Both the position numbers and the translations under genes were made by a program. From UBA6059 sp040222235 (GTDB lineage: Bacteria > Bacteroidota > Bacteroidia > Cytophagales > Cyclobacteriaceae): DNA of 64,000 bases. Shown in pieces: positions 42,961-52,974 of this stretch. Location: contig JAVKDO010000150.1 of the NCBI GenBank assembly GCA_040222235.1, positions 1 through 64,000 on the forward strand, written 5' to 3'. Under the pieces are notes generated by a model. That model saw nothing but the letters and a program-made list of their open reading frames with translations, was not told the origin of the DNA and made no database searches. Position 1 is the stretch's first letter, and every line of letters starts with the position of its first letter.

Positions 42961-44889
42961 TTATCTGGCGGTGACATTGCCCAGCTCGCTAGCGATTGAT
43001 ATTTCAAGCTTCTTGAGTTCATTGTGCATGCGCAAAATGTCCTCTTCATTCTTATCAGCCTTATCTTCGATCAACTTCTCCATATTCGCTTTGATCATTT
43101 TCTGGACCAATCGGAATTTCAGGCGCAGGACGCTAGTAAAGGCTGACTTCTTTAGAGAATCAACCTCCTTGGGCACAATGATCTTGAACCTATCGTGCCA
43201 CAGACTACTGATCTCATACCTATCCGCCAGTATATCGATCATTTGCTTTTGGGCATCTTCGCTCACCTTTCTCATCAGCACCTGCTGATTTACCAATTGA
43301 CCTTCTCTGAGATGAACTACGAAGTGCTGAAGTATCTCTTGATAGACAGGAGTCTCGAAGGCCACATCTTCGAGCTCATGAAGAAAATAACTGATAAACA
43401 ACTCATCATTGTCCTCCTCATCCTTCACCTGTTGATCTGCATAGTTGAGCAACATCCTGATACATTCTCTCTCCTGTACCGAAATAGCATCCTCAAGGGC
43501 TAATTTTGCGATAGTAGGCTTATCCAGCGCTTCGGTTACGAGCTCGTCAACGGACTCTTGTTGAGCTTTCGTTTGAGAGCTGCGCTGCTCCCTTACCAGA
43601 ATCTTGTTTTGCTCAGTCACGAGCACCGCTTCATCAATATCAAGAAGGTTGCTACATTCCTTGATATATACTGTACGCTTGATTGGGTCAGGAATTTTGG
43701 AGATACTGGTCACAATATCTCTAATGGTCTCCGCTTTTCTTACCGGATCGTTTTTGGTATCCTTAACCAGCAGATCGGCCTTGAAAACAATAAAATCTAC
43801 AGACTCTTCCTTGAGGAAATTTTGAAAAGCAGAAGTACTCATCTTCTGAGCATAGCTGTCCGGATCCTCGCCATCCGGAAACGCTACAGCTCTGACATTA
43901 AGGTCTCCCTCCAGGAGCATATCAATGCCTCTCAATGAAGCCTTGACACCCGCCTTATCTCCATCAAATAGTACGGTCACATTGGAGGTGTATCGGCTGA
44001 TCAGTTTGATCTGATCTTCAGTCAGTGATGTACCTGAGGAAGCAACCACATTCTTGATGCCATTCTGATACATACTCACCACGTCGGTATAACCTTCCAC
44101 CAGATAGCAGTTGTCTTCTATCCTTATTTCCTGCTTGGCCTGCGAAATACCATAGAGAACCTTACTCTTTTGATAGAGCTCCGTCTCTGGGGAGTTAATA
44201 TACTTTGGCTGATTCTCGGCCTTCTTCAGGATACGAGCTCCAAAAGCAATCACCTTACCCGTGACGTTATGAATTGGAAAGACTACCCTACCGCGAAATC
44301 GGTCGTAACTCCGATTTTCTTTCACAATTTTGAGCCCAGCCTTCTCTAGTAGGTCTTCATTATACTGCTTATCCTTTGTGGCTTTGATCAGGCCATCCCA
44401 AATATCCAGGCTATATCCTAGATCAAAGGCTTTTACGGTCTCCTCAGTAAAACCTCGCTCCTTAAAATAGCTCAGCCCTATGGCTTGACCCTCTTCATTC
44501 TCCCAGAGCAGTTCTTTATAGTAATCCTTCGCGAAGTTGAGGATGATGAACAGGCTCTCTCGCTCATTGTACTTCTGCTGATCCTCATCGCTCGTTTGCT
44601 CCTCCTCAAGCTCTACATTATATTTCTTGGCCAAGTATTTAAGCCCTTCAATATAACTCAGGCCGTCTACCTCCATGATAAAGCTAATCGCATCACCACC
44701 TTTTCCGGTAGAGAAGCATTTGAAGATCTGCTTGGACGGGGACACAAAAAAGGAGGGTGTCTTTTCTTGCGTGAATGGGCTCAGCGCCTTGTAATTAGAA
44801 CCTGATTTCTTCAGTTGTACAAAGTCTGAAACCACCTCTACCACATCCATGCGGTTCTTAATTTCATCAATGGTTTTTGGACTGATCAT
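42961..44889 (-). CDS. dnaG: DNA primase DnaG with degenerate zinc-binding site
   Basis: 642 residues. Domain order: N-terminal zinc-ribbon-like domain (residues ~30-70), catalytic TOPRIM core (RFRGRVVFPIHNVTGKVIAFGARIL, CYLVEGYTDVVSMYQNG, VTVLFDGDKAGVKASLRGIDM), then a C-terminal helicase-interaction region. The four expected zinc ligands (C, H, C, C) are Ser37, Thr40, Cys58 and Thr61, so three of four are lost, although the surrounding PFTQEKTPSFFVSPSKQIF fold sequence is well kept. The loss is probably a lineage trait, not a decay event. It diverges from the mrp-like gene. Confidence 0.96.
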   Translation of the reverse strand: MISPKTIDEIKNRMDVVEVVSDFVQLKKSGSNYKALSPFTQEKTPSFFVSPSKQIFKCFSTGKGGDAISFIMEVDGLSYIEGLKYLAKKYNVELEEEQTSDEDQQKYNERESLFIILNFAKDYYKELLWENEEGQAIGLSYFKERGFTEETVKAFDLGYSLDIWDGLIKATKDKQYNEDLLEKAGLKIVKENRSYDRFRGRVVFPIHNVTGKVIAFGARILKKAENQPKYINSPETELYQKSKVLYGISQAKQEIRIEDNCYLVEGYTDVVSMYQNGIKNVVASSGTSLTEDQIKLISRYTSNVTVLFDGDKAGVKASLRGIDMLLEGDLNVRAVAFPDGEDPDSYAQKMSTSAFQNFLKEESVDFIVFKADLLVKDTKNDPVRKAETIRDIVTSISKIPDPIKRTVYIKECSNLLDIDEAVLVTEQNKILVREQRSSQTKAQQESVDELVTEALDKPTIAKLALEDAISVQERECIRMLLNYADQQVKDEEDNDELFISYFLHELEDVAFETPVYQEILQHFVVHLREGQLVNQQVLMRKVSEDAQKQMIDILADRYEISSLWHDRFKIIVPKEVDSLKKSAFTSVLRLKFRLVQKMIKANMEKLIEDKADKNEEDILRMHNELKKLEISIASELGNVTAR

Positions 44890-44961
44890 AGTTCTAGGAT
44901 AGCAGTAATTTGCTGTTGGGGCAATTTATAAAAAAGCCAACTCAACTTATTTGAATCTTTC

Positions 44962-44994
44962 TTTGTTCAATCCTTGTTGTAACTGCTAAATTGC
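44962..44994 (+). promoter_or_regulatory. Possible promoter of the mrp-like gene
   Basis: A TTTG (44962-44965), 21 bases later TAAATTGC (44987-44994), a partial match to the -33 TTTG / -7 TAnnTTTG pattern. The ATG is at 45028. Confidence 0.3.
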
Positions 44995-45027
44995 AATGAC
45001 CGCAACTTAATTGTAGCCTTAGTTTAC

Positions 45028-46119
45028 ATGAATTTCAATAAAGAAGATATAATAAAAGCCCTAGCTACGGTTGACGATCCTGATCTCAAGAAGGATCTCG
45101 TCACTTTGGGCATGATCAAAAACCTGCAGGTAGACGGAAATAAAGTAAGCTTTCAAGTGGAGCTAACTACACCAGCATGCCCCTTGAAGGAGCTCATCAA
45201 GAACGACTGCCTCAAGGCTGTCGCAAAAGTGAGTGAAGAGATAGAGGTTGATATTGAAATGACATCCAATGTGACCAGTGTAAGGGATAATTCTCCCATA
45301 CTGCCTGGCGTGAAGAATATTATTGCGATAGCATCAGGAAAAGGTGGCGTGGGCAAGTCTACGGTCGCTTCTAATTTGGCGGTAGCCTTAGCAAAGACTG
45401 GTGCTAAAGTCGGGTTAATCGACGCTGATATTTTCGGTCCTTCCGTGCCGACCATGTTCAACTGTGAGAAAGAGCAGCCTGGAATCAAGCAAGTAGACGG
45501 TAAAAATGTCATTATTCCGATAGAGCAATACGGCGTAAAGCTCTTATCCATAGGTTTCCTCACGCCAGCGGATAACGCAGTGGTTTGGAGAGGTCCAATG
45601 GCAAGTTCTGCCTTGAAACAGTTCCTGGGTGATGCTGAGTGGGGTGAGCTCGATTATCTGCTCATCGATATGCCTCCAGGGACCAGTGACATTCATCTTA
45701 CTCTTGTACAGACTGTACCGGTGACCGGAGCGATAATTGTGACGACACCTCAAAAGGTGGCTATTGCGGATGCTCAGAAAGGATTGGGCATGTTCCAGCA
45801 ACCTCAGATCAATGTGCCGATCTTGGGAATTGTAGAGAATATGGCATATTTTACTCCTGAGGAGCTGCCCGATAATAAGTACTATCTATTTGGCCAGGAA
45901 GGCGGCAGAAAGCTTGCGGAGAAGCATAATGTCGAGTTTCTAGGCGAGATTCCTATCGTACAATCCATCCGTGAAAGTGGAGATTCGGGATATCCGGCAG
46001 TACTTAAAGATGATGTAACGGCCAACGCATTTCATGGACTAGCTAAATCAATCGCAAGACAGATAGCTATCAGAAATGCACAGCTTGATAAAACAGAAAA
46101 AGTAGAAATTAAGGTCTGA
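45028..46119 (+). CDS. Mrp/NBP35-family iron-sulfur carrier ATPase
   Basis: 363 residues. An N-terminal MIP18-like (DUF59) domain (residues ~1-85, TLGMIKNLQVDGNKVSFQV, TTPACPLKELI) precedes the ATPase: IIAIASGKGGVGKSTVASNLA (deviant Walker A), GLIDADIFGPS, DYLLIDMPPGTSDIHLT. The CxxC that bridges a cluster in E. coli Mrp is absent; the equivalent loop reads MAYFTPEELPDNKYYLFG. A NifU-type gene follows by 4 bases, supporting a role in iron-sulfur assembly despite the missing cysteines. Confidence 0.93.
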   Translation: MNFNKEDIIKALATVDDPDLKKDLVTLGMIKNLQVDGNKVSFQVELTTPACPLKELIKNDCLKAVAKVSEEIEVDIEMTSNVTSVRDNSPILPGVKNIIAIASGKGGVGKSTVASNLAVALAKTGAKVGLIDADIFGPSVPTMFNCEKEQPGIKQVDGKNVIIPIEQYGVKLLSIGFLTPADNAVVWRGPMASSALKQFLGDAEWGELDYLLIDMPPGTSDIHLTLVQTVPVTGAIIVTTPQKVAIADAQKGLGMFQQPQINVPILGIVENMAYFTPEELPDNKYYLFGQEGGRKLAEKHNVEFLGEIPIVQSIRESGDSGYPAVLKDDVTANAFHGLAKSIARQIAIRNAQLDKTEKVEIKV

Positions 46120-46123
46120 AACA

Positions 46124-46387
46124 ATGGAATCTATAACCTCAGAAAATAGCGAATTGGTTGATCAGGTTGAACAAGCACTTCAGACTATTCGCCCTTACCT
46201 TGAAGCCGATGGCGGTGATGTCAAGATCGTGGAGATTGATGATCAGATGGTCGTTCACCTTGAGCTTCTCGGCGCTTGCGGTTCATGCCCAATGTCGACT
46301 ATGACTATGAAGGCAGGCGTGGAAGAAGCTATCAAACGTCGTGTTCCCGAGATTACGGCTGTTTTGGCAATAAATGTGACTGTTTAG
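46124..46387 (+). CDS. NifU C-terminal-domain iron-sulfur scaffold
   Basis: 87 residues with the complete NifU-like domain: VEQALQTIRPYLEADGGDVKI and the cluster motif LLGACGSCPMSTMTMKAGVE (CxxC). Such proteins carry a 4Fe-4S or 2Fe-2S cluster between subunits and hand it to apo-proteins. It is coupled to the mrp-like gene. Confidence 0.95.
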   Translation: MESITSENSELVDQVEQALQTIRPYLEADGGDVKIVEIDDQMVVHLELLGACGSCPMSTMTMKAGVEEAIKRRVPEITAVLAINVTV

Positions 46388-46444
46388 CATAAGCTGAAGG
46401 GCCCTTGAGACGTTAACCTTGCTATCGACCCTCTTATCTATTGA

Positions 46445-49390
46445 ATGAAGGCCCTCCGACTTCTAATTAGTAGTATTCTCTTGTTTTCACTGACTGCCCA
46501 AGCTCAGGAAAAATGTGGTACGCTGATGCTACCGCAAAACGCTAACTATCGTGCTGAACAAGCAGTAGTCTTTGAAACCTGGCTAGCGCAAAAAAGTCTG
46601 GAAAGACGACTGCAACGGGCCAATCTCCGGTCAGCAGAAGAGGAAATGACGATCCCAGTAGTCGTCCATATCATTCACAATGGTGAGAGTTTGGGGAATG
46701 GCTCCAACATTCCAACTGATCAGGTATTGAGTCAGATCGATATACTCAATGCCGACTATCGCCGAACCAATGATGATGCGAGCGAAACTTTTCCTGAGTT
46801 TCTTCCAGCAGCGTCAGATGCTATGATCAACTTTCAGTTGGCTGTGCGCGACCCAGAGGGTCTTCCTACTACCGGAATTATAAGAGTAGCAGGTAGCCGC
46901 GCTAATTACTCTTTGTCAAGTGGTCAATTACTCAGTGATTTGAGCTATTGGCCATCAGAGGACTATCTGAATATCTGGGTGACGGATCTTGGATCCGGGC
47001 TGTTAGGTTACGCTCAATTTCCTGTATCCAACCTGGAAGGCATGGATGTCGATAGGGTGAGTAATCCATTAACAGATGGTGTCGTCGTTGATTATGAGTA
47101 CTTCGGCGCAGGTTTCAACACTGATGACTTCAGCCAAGGAAGAACGGCTACACATGAAATCGGGCATTACCTCGGGCTAAGACATATCTGGGGGGATGGC
47201 GGCTGTGGAGTAGATGACTACTGCGCGGATACCCCTGAGCAAGAGCGTAGCACCAGCGGCTGCCCTGTCAGTCCAGAAGAAAGCTGCAATAGCTCAGATA
47301 TGGGTCAAAACTTCATGGACTATACCGATGATATCTGCATGAATCTTTTCACAAATGACCAAAAAGAACGGATGCATGTCATTTTGGAAAACAGTCCGAG
47401 AAGAGTCAGTCTTACAAATTCACTGGGCCTGGTTCCTCCAACCCTCGTTGATAATGATTTAGGCGTTAGACAATGGGTATCGCTTTATAATAGCAGCTGT
47501 GGTGAAGTGCTTAGCCCGATCGTCGAAGTGCGAAACTATGGGAATAATGTGATTCAGGGTTTCGAAATTCAATTGCTAATTGACGGCCAGCTAATCGAAG
47601 AGCTTCAAATCAATTCCCTCAACCTACCGTTTCGAGAATTGCAGTTAGTACAGTTTAGCGATGCTACACTCACTGGAGCAGGCAACTACGCTATCGAGGT
47701 ACGCGTCAAGTCAGTAAATAACGCTGGTGATGATAATTCTGCGAATGATACTATTCTGCAAACCATAAATCATACCGTACCAGTGACGGGAGACTACTTC
47801 ACCGACTTTGAATCGCCCAATGATTGGGTACTGCAAAGCGGCTCTTCCCTATCTCTGGTCAGCGCACCTAACGAAACAGCTGGTAATACTGCTGCTCAGT
47901 TTGACTTTTTTGATTCACAAGAGGCATTAGGCACTACGAGCGGGTTAGAAAGTCCGGTCATCAAATTGAACCCCTCTTCGAACCCCAGGTTAGAGTTCAA
48001 GTATTCCTACAATCATCCTCCCGACAACCTGGCGGAAGCCATGTTTGTAGTGGTGTCTACTGATTGTGGCTTGACTTACCTACCGGAAAACACTGTTTTT
48101 CAGAGTTACGGTAGTGGACTAAATAGCAGCAGCCAGCCAGCAGACCAGGCTTATACTCCAACAGGTTCAAATGAATGGGAAACAGCGAGCGTGAATCTCT
48201 CAAGGTTCTTGGAAGATAACTTTATTAGGATAGCGTTTATCGGACAAAATGGAAATGGCAATAGACTTTACCTCGATGATGTCTTGATAAGTGCAGGGCC
48301 CAATGCTGATTACGATCTATCTATAGAAGACATATCCGATTACCCAAATGTCACATGTGAGTCTACCATCAGTCAAGAAGTAACGGTTAGCAACAATGGC
48401 AATAATTCTGTTAGTGAGTTTGAGCTCACCTATCTCATCAATGGCGTTGAGGGGAATACTGTATTGTATGAAGGCGTGAACCTTGATCCGTTTGAGCGGG
48501 CTACCGTTAATTTGGACATATCCGACTTACCGCAAGGCACCATTTCAGAGCTAGACGTAGTAGTGAGTCTGGTAGCAATTGAAGATCAGGTCGCAGAAAA
48601 CAATCAGTTCATAACCTATACCTACTTTGATCAATCCGAGATCATTTTCCCTTATCGTCTCGACTTTGACAACCCTGACTGGTTCAATTATAACCCTAAG
48701 GGTCAATCAGGCTGGGAGTTTGATGATGAATTCACTAGTGTGACGCTCAGTACAGGCACATCACTCAACCAGGAGTTTTGGCTGGTAAGCCCAATTATCT
48801 ATCCCAGTGAGCTGGACGGATTATCCATGAGTTTTGATGTTGCCTACCCACATCTTGACGGTAAGAGTGATGGGTTGATTGTAGCCATTGACTGGGACTG
48901 TGACGGTATTTTCGAAGAGCAACTGCTCAATAGATCAGGGGAACAGTTGGCAACTGCTGAGTTTACCACTGGATGGGAACCTGGCGAAGATGATTGGAGA
49001 CGGGAGTTTATAGACCTGAGCAACTTCTTGATATTTGACGAAGTGCGTATTGCCATCAAAGCGGTAAGTCAGCAGGGTACCTCCATTTACCTCCGGGATA
49101 TAGAGGTATTTCCATCGAACCGCCCTTCCATTGGCATCACTAACGAACTGAGGGTGTATCCTAACCCTGCCACGGATCTGATCTTAGTGAAGTTTAATCT
49201 TGACAAGACCGAGCCTGCAACGATTCGATTGGTAGACATGAAAGGTCAGGTGCTTTTTGATAAGACCTTTGAAAATACTCTCAACCAAACGTATGAATTG
49301 CTCACTGCCAATGAGAACAATGGCATGTACCTAATGCAAATAATCACCCCCAGTTTTAAATCAACTCAAAGGGTCATCATTTGGCATTAA
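46445..49390 (+). CDS. Secreted M43-type metalloprotease with T9SS type A sorting domain
   Basis: 981 residues. Signal peptide (KALRLLISSILLFSLTAQAQ). A pappalysin-like M43 catalytic domain holds the zinc site HEIGHYLGLRH starting near residue 237 (HExxHxxGxxH), and QNFMDYTDDICMNLFT carries the Met-turn. Repeated CARDB/Ig-like modules and a MAM/jelly-roll-like region follow. The last ~75 residues, RVYPNPATDLILVKFNLDKT to the end, are a T9SS type A domain. It is probably processed and released or surface-bound by the type IX system, and digests extracellular protein. Confidence 0.92.
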   Translation: MKALRLLISSILLFSLTAQAQEKCGTLMLPQNANYRAEQAVVFETWLAQKSLERRLQRANLRSAEEEMTIPVVVHIIHNGESLGNGSNIPTDQVLSQIDILNADYRRTNDDASETFPEFLPAASDAMINFQLAVRDPEGLPTTGIIRVAGSRANYSLSSGQLLSDLSYWPSEDYLNIWVTDLGSGLLGYAQFPVSNLEGMDVDRVSNPLTDGVVVDYEYFGAGFNTDDFSQGRTATHEIGHYLGLRHIWGDGGCGVDDYCADTPEQERSTSGCPVSPEESCNSSDMGQNFMDYTDDICMNLFTNDQKERMHVILENSPRRVSLTNSLGLVPPTLVDNDLGVRQWVSLYNSSCGEVLSPIVEVRNYGNNVIQGFEIQLLIDGQLIEELQINSLNLPFRELQLVQFSDATLTGAGNYAIEVRVKSVNNAGDDNSANDTILQTINHTVPVTGDYFTDFESPNDWVLQSGSSLSLVSAPNETAGNTAAQFDFFDSQEALGTTSGLESPVIKLNPSSNPRLEFKYSYNHPPDNLAEAMFVVVSTDCGLTYLPENTVFQSYGSGLNSSSQPADQAYTPTGSNEWETASVNLSRFLEDNFIRIAFIGQNGNGNRLYLDDVLISAGPNADYDLSIEDISDYPNVTCESTISQEVTVSNNGNNSVSEFELTYLINGVEGNTVLYEGVNLDPFERATVNLDISDLPQGTISELDVVVSLVAIEDQVAENNQFITYTYFDQSEIIFPYRLDFDNPDWFNYNPKGQSGWEFDDEFTSVTLSTGTSLNQEFWLVSPIIYPSELDGLSMSFDVAYPHLDGKSDGLIVAIDWDCDGIFEEQLLNRSGEQLATAEFTTGWEPGEDDWRREFIDLSNFLIFDEVRIAIKAVSQQGTSIYLRDIEVFPSNRPSIGITNELRVYPNPATDLILVKFNLDKTEPATIRLVDMKGQVLFDKTFENTLNQTYELLTANENNGMYLMQIITPSFKSTQRVIIWH

Positions 49391-49421
49391 TTGCCTTAAA
49401 TTTGATCGAACCACAAGATTT

Positions 49422-52088
49422 ATGAGAGTAGGGATTTTTTTTGGCGGCCAGTCAAGAGAGAGAGAAATTTCATTTGCCGGCGGACGCACAGTCTACGACA
49501 ACCTTGACAAATCCATTTTTGAGCCTGTCCTAATATTCGTTGATAGTCTTGGTAATTTCATAGAACTCGACTGGAAGTACGTCTATCAAGGCACTATTAG
49601 GGACTTTTATCCACCTGTCGATTTCACTCCCTCCTCTCCCAATGGTTTTCAGGTCTATATTGAATCCCTTGGTCAGCACGATGATGACTATTTGGAAGCA
49701 CTAATCAGCAAAGTGGGCAAACGGAGAGACCCGCACGAACTTGCCCGTTTAATGGATATTGCCTTCCTGGCATTGCACGGTCCTTACGGTGAAGATGGCA
49801 ACCTCCAAGGCCTACTTGAGTGGTACAACATACCCTACACTGGTGCAGGAATCTTGTCATCAGCTATTGGAATCAATAAAGCCGTCCAGAAGGATCTACT
49901 CAGAGCCTACGGTTTTAATTCGCCTGATCATGCGATCATCAGTCGCTTGGATTGGGATACTAAGGACAAGTCTGAGTTAGCACAAAACTGGGTGAAAGAT
50001 CTAGGCTTACCTCTTGTCATTAAGGCACCACATCAGGGCTCCTCGATAGGTGTCACTATCGTAAAAGAGGTTCAGGAAATAGAAGAGGCTATTAATAAAG
50101 GTTTTTTCAACAAGACCATCGACCTGCTTGAATGGGCTAAACAGTCACAAGAGCAAAAGAGGTATCAGATAGCGGACTTGGTAGATATACGCCAAGGCAT
50201 TGGCATGCCTGTATACTTCAATGCTCAACTCATTCTCCATCCTGAAGATCTTTGGGAGCATTTGGATGAAGCAGCACTCTCTGGAGCAACTCAGGCCCGC
50301 TTGAAGAGTGTGAATTCAGAAGAGTTCGTCCTGCTTGAAAGCTTTATCGACGGCAAGGAGTTTTCATGCATAGTCATCCAGGGGGAAGGAGAAGGAGCCA
50401 TCGCACTGCCTCCCACAGAGATCGTGAAGCGTCAGGAGATGTTTGACTACCGCTCAAAGTACCTACCGGGAATGAGTCGTAAGATCACCCCTATCCAGCT
50501 ACCTGATGCTCAGATTGATCAGATACGCACCGAATGTGTTCGACTCTTCGATTCTTTAAAATTTGATGTATACGCCAGATTAGACGGCTTCATTACCGCT
50601 GATGGTCAGATTTTCTTAAATGACCCGAACACCACGTCGGGCATGCTACCCTCTTCATTCTTCTTTCATCAGGCAGCCGAGATTGGTCTTAATCCATCTA
50701 AGTTTCTGACTTATATCATCAGGACGTCTCTGTCTGCGAGAGTAAAGGCAGGAAAGCATAATACAGAATTTAGCACGTTGCTTGCCAAACTTGATCGTCG
50801 CATATCAGAGATGTCGGCTCATGCCTCAGATAAGAAGAAGGTGGCTGTCATTTTGGGCGGTTATTCATCAGAGCGGCATATTTCGGTAGAAAGCGGAAGG
50901 AATATCTATGAAAAGCTAGCCTCAAGTCCTAAGTACGCGCCTATTCCTGTGTTCTTGACTGGAGATGAAGACCACCATCAACTCTACAAACTCCCCATCA
51001 ACGTGATGTTGAAGGACAATGCTGATGACATCAAAGAGAAGGTGGATCAAAATCATCGGCACCCACTGCTGGATCAGATAGTCAAAGAAGCATCAGCTGT
51101 CACTTCGAATTATGGTGGAGAGAGTGATTTTGGAATCAAGCCAATGTCTTACGCTGAGCTCGCCGAGGAAGTTGATTTCGTTTTTATTGCCTTACATGGT
51201 CGCCCTGGTGAGGATGGCGCGGTACAAGAGCGATTAGAAGAGCTGGGTGTTCCCTACAATGGTTCTGGTCCGGACAGCAGTCGTACTACCATCAACAAAT
51301 TCGAAACCAACCAACGCTTAAGAAACCACGGGGTGCTTGTCGCGGACCACTGCTTAGTCTTTAAGCGAGATTTTGAGTCCAATCAAGAGAAAGTTGTAGC
51401 TCAGGTCGAGTCGGACTTCCCCTATCCGATCATTGCCAAGCCAGCCGATGATGGCTGCAGCTCTGCAGTGAAGAAAATCAACAACCGTGCGGAGTTGATT
51501 GCCTTTAGCCAGCAGATATTCCGTCCAGACGAACCGCTACTTCACGAAGCTGCACAAGTGCTGGACTTGCAAGAGAACGAGGAATTTCCTAACAAGCACC
51601 ACTTCTTGGTCGAGACACTCATTGCCAAGGGTGACGCAGACCATTTCTTAGAGATCACCGGAGGTTTATTGACACATGTCAAAGGTGACGGTGAATTAGC
51701 GTTTGAGATGTTCCATCCATCAGAGGCCCTTGCCTCAGGCGAGGTACTCTCATTAGAAGAAAAATTCCTGGCAGGTGAAGGGCAGAACATTACCCCACCA
51801 CGGTATTCAAAGGACGCAAAAAGGCAAGCAGAGATCTCCGATATAGTAAAGCGTGAATTAGAAAAAGTAGCTCGTATTCTGAATATCGAAGGCTACTGTA
51901 GAATAGATGCCTTTATTAGGATTTTTCCTGATAAGGTGGAGACCATCATCATAGAAGTCAACTCCCTACCGGGAATGACACCAGCAACGGCGATATTTCA
52001 TCAAACTGCGCTCAACGGTTACAAGCCTTTTGAGTTCATCGACGGAATCATCGAGTATGGCTTCCAGCGTAACCTAAAGACTGTCTAA
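49422..52088 (+). CDS. Tandem double D-alanine-D-alanine ligase (fused Ddl-Ddl)
   Basis: 888 residues, more than twice the normal Ddl length. Half 1 (1 to ~470) opens VGIFFGGQSREREISFAGGR and has ALHGPYGEDGNLQG and IKAPHQGSSIGV. Half 2 (from ~472) opens KKVAVILGGYSSERHISVES and has ALHGRPGEDGAVQE. Both are ATP-grasp ligases. Half 2 keeps the canonical metal loop IIEVNSLPGMTP, while half 1 reads FLNDPNTTSGMLPSS, with Asp in place of the usual Glu. The enzyme should make D-Ala-D-Ala for peptidoglycan; the halves may have separate roles. It is followed at 37 bases by a PASTA protein gene. Confidence 0.9.
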   Translation: MRVGIFFGGQSREREISFAGGRTVYDNLDKSIFEPVLIFVDSLGNFIELDWKYVYQGTIRDFYPPVDFTPSSPNGFQVYIESLGQHDDDYLEALISKVGKRRDPHELARLMDIAFLALHGPYGEDGNLQGLLEWYNIPYTGAGILSSAIGINKAVQKDLLRAYGFNSPDHAIISRLDWDTKDKSELAQNWVKDLGLPLVIKAPHQGSSIGVTIVKEVQEIEEAINKGFFNKTIDLLEWAKQSQEQKRYQIADLVDIRQGIGMPVYFNAQLILHPEDLWEHLDEAALSGATQARLKSVNSEEFVLLESFIDGKEFSCIVIQGEGEGAIALPPTEIVKRQEMFDYRSKYLPGMSRKITPIQLPDAQIDQIRTECVRLFDSLKFDVYARLDGFITADGQIFLNDPNTTSGMLPSSFFFHQAAEIGLNPSKFLTYIIRTSLSARVKAGKHNTEFSTLLAKLDRRISEMSAHASDKKKVAVILGGYSSERHISVESGRNIYEKLASSPKYAPIPVFLTGDEDHHQLYKLPINVMLKDNADDIKEKVDQNHRHPLLDQIVKEASAVTSNYGGESDFGIKPMSYAELAEEVDFVFIALHGRPGEDGAVQERLEELGVPYNGSGPDSSRTTINKFETNQRLRNHGVLVADHCLVFKRDFESNQEKVVAQVESDFPYPIIAKPADDGCSSAVKKINNRAELIAFSQQIFRPDEPLLHEAAQVLDLQENEEFPNKHHFLVETLIAKGDADHFLEITGGLLTHVKGDGELAFEMFHPSEALASGEVLSLEEKFLAGEGQNITPPRYSKDAKRQAEISDIVKRELEKVARILNIEGYCRIDAFIRIFPDKVETIIIEVNSLPGMTPATAIFHQTALNGYKPFEFIDGIIEYGFQRNLKTV

Positions 52089-52125
52089 TTATCATTATCT
52101 TCACTCCAAAAGTGCTTTTTGACTT

Positions 52126-52974
52126 ATGAAATTGGGAAGACGTTCATTCAAAGATCTAATACTGCACCTCATCATTATGGGGGTAGTGGGTGTCGGCCTC
52201 ATTCTGTTCTTCTTCTTCGTCTACCTTCCCAGCTCCACTAATCATGGAGAGACTATTACAGTGCCCGACCTTCAAGGCGTCACTATCGACGAACTAGATG
52301 ACTACCTGATCAAAAGGAATCTTAGGTATGAGATCACCGAAGATTCAGGATACTCAGCCAATTATGCGCCCTTTGCCGTGCTGAAGCAGTTTCCGCTAGC
52401 CAATTCCAAAGTGAAGGAGAATAGGAAGGTCTACCTAACACTCAATGCAAAAAGCCCTCCTTTAGTGAGAATGCCGCGTCTGATAGACGGGTCGGTCAAG
52501 AACGCTCAACTGGTACTTAGAACCTATGACTTACTACTCGGTGACATCACCTACATGCCGGATATTGCTGCCAATGCCGTACTAGCGCAGTACTATAAGG
52601 GAAACGCTATCACCGAGGGGGAATATGTGCCTAAAGGAGCGAAAATCGACCTTGAAGTTGGTGATGGATTAGGCAATCAAATCTTTGAATCCCCATTCCT
52701 GATAGGTCAAAACCTGGAGGATGCGCAGTTTGCTATCATAGGTAGTGGCCTCAAAGTTGGGGACGTCTACTATCAGAAAGATGGCAAAGCCGAATTGGAA
52801 GTAGAAGATGAGGATGGAAATATTCGGCGCGAAGAAAAAGATATCCCGGCTGGGAGCGTTTTCAAACAGAGACCAAGGGCAGGCACTAAGGTTAAGCTGG
52901 GTCAGTCAATTGATCTTTGGGTGGTGGAGCAGGATACTGTCTCTGTGCTCGATCTTATTGAACCTATTCAATGA
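52126..52974 (+). CDS. Membrane-anchored PASTA-domain protein
   Basis: 282 residues. One N-terminal transmembrane helix (LHLIIMGVVGVGLILFFFFVYL) and then three PASTA repeats (TITVPDLQGVTIDELDDYLI, PRLIDGSVKNAQLVLRTYDL, SPFLIGQNLEDAQFAIIGSG). In other bacteria PASTA modules bind uncrosslinked peptidoglycan or muropeptides, mostly on kinases or PBPs; here there is no catalytic domain. Position directly after the Ddl fusion supports a cell-wall role. The stop overlaps the next gene (ATGA). Confidence 0.92.
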   Translation: MKLGRRSFKDLILHLIIMGVVGVGLILFFFFVYLPSSTNHGETITVPDLQGVTIDELDDYLIKRNLRYEITEDSGYSANYAPFAVLKQFPLANSKVKENRKVYLTLNAKSPPLVRMPRLIDGSVKNAQLVLRTYDLLLGDITYMPDIAANAVLAQYYKGNAITEGEYVPKGAKIDLEVGDGLGNQIFESPFLIGQNLEDAQFAIIGSGLKVGDVYYQKDGKAELEVEDEDGNIRREEKDIPAGSVFKQRPRAGTKVKLGQSIDLWVVEQDTVSVLDLIEPIQ

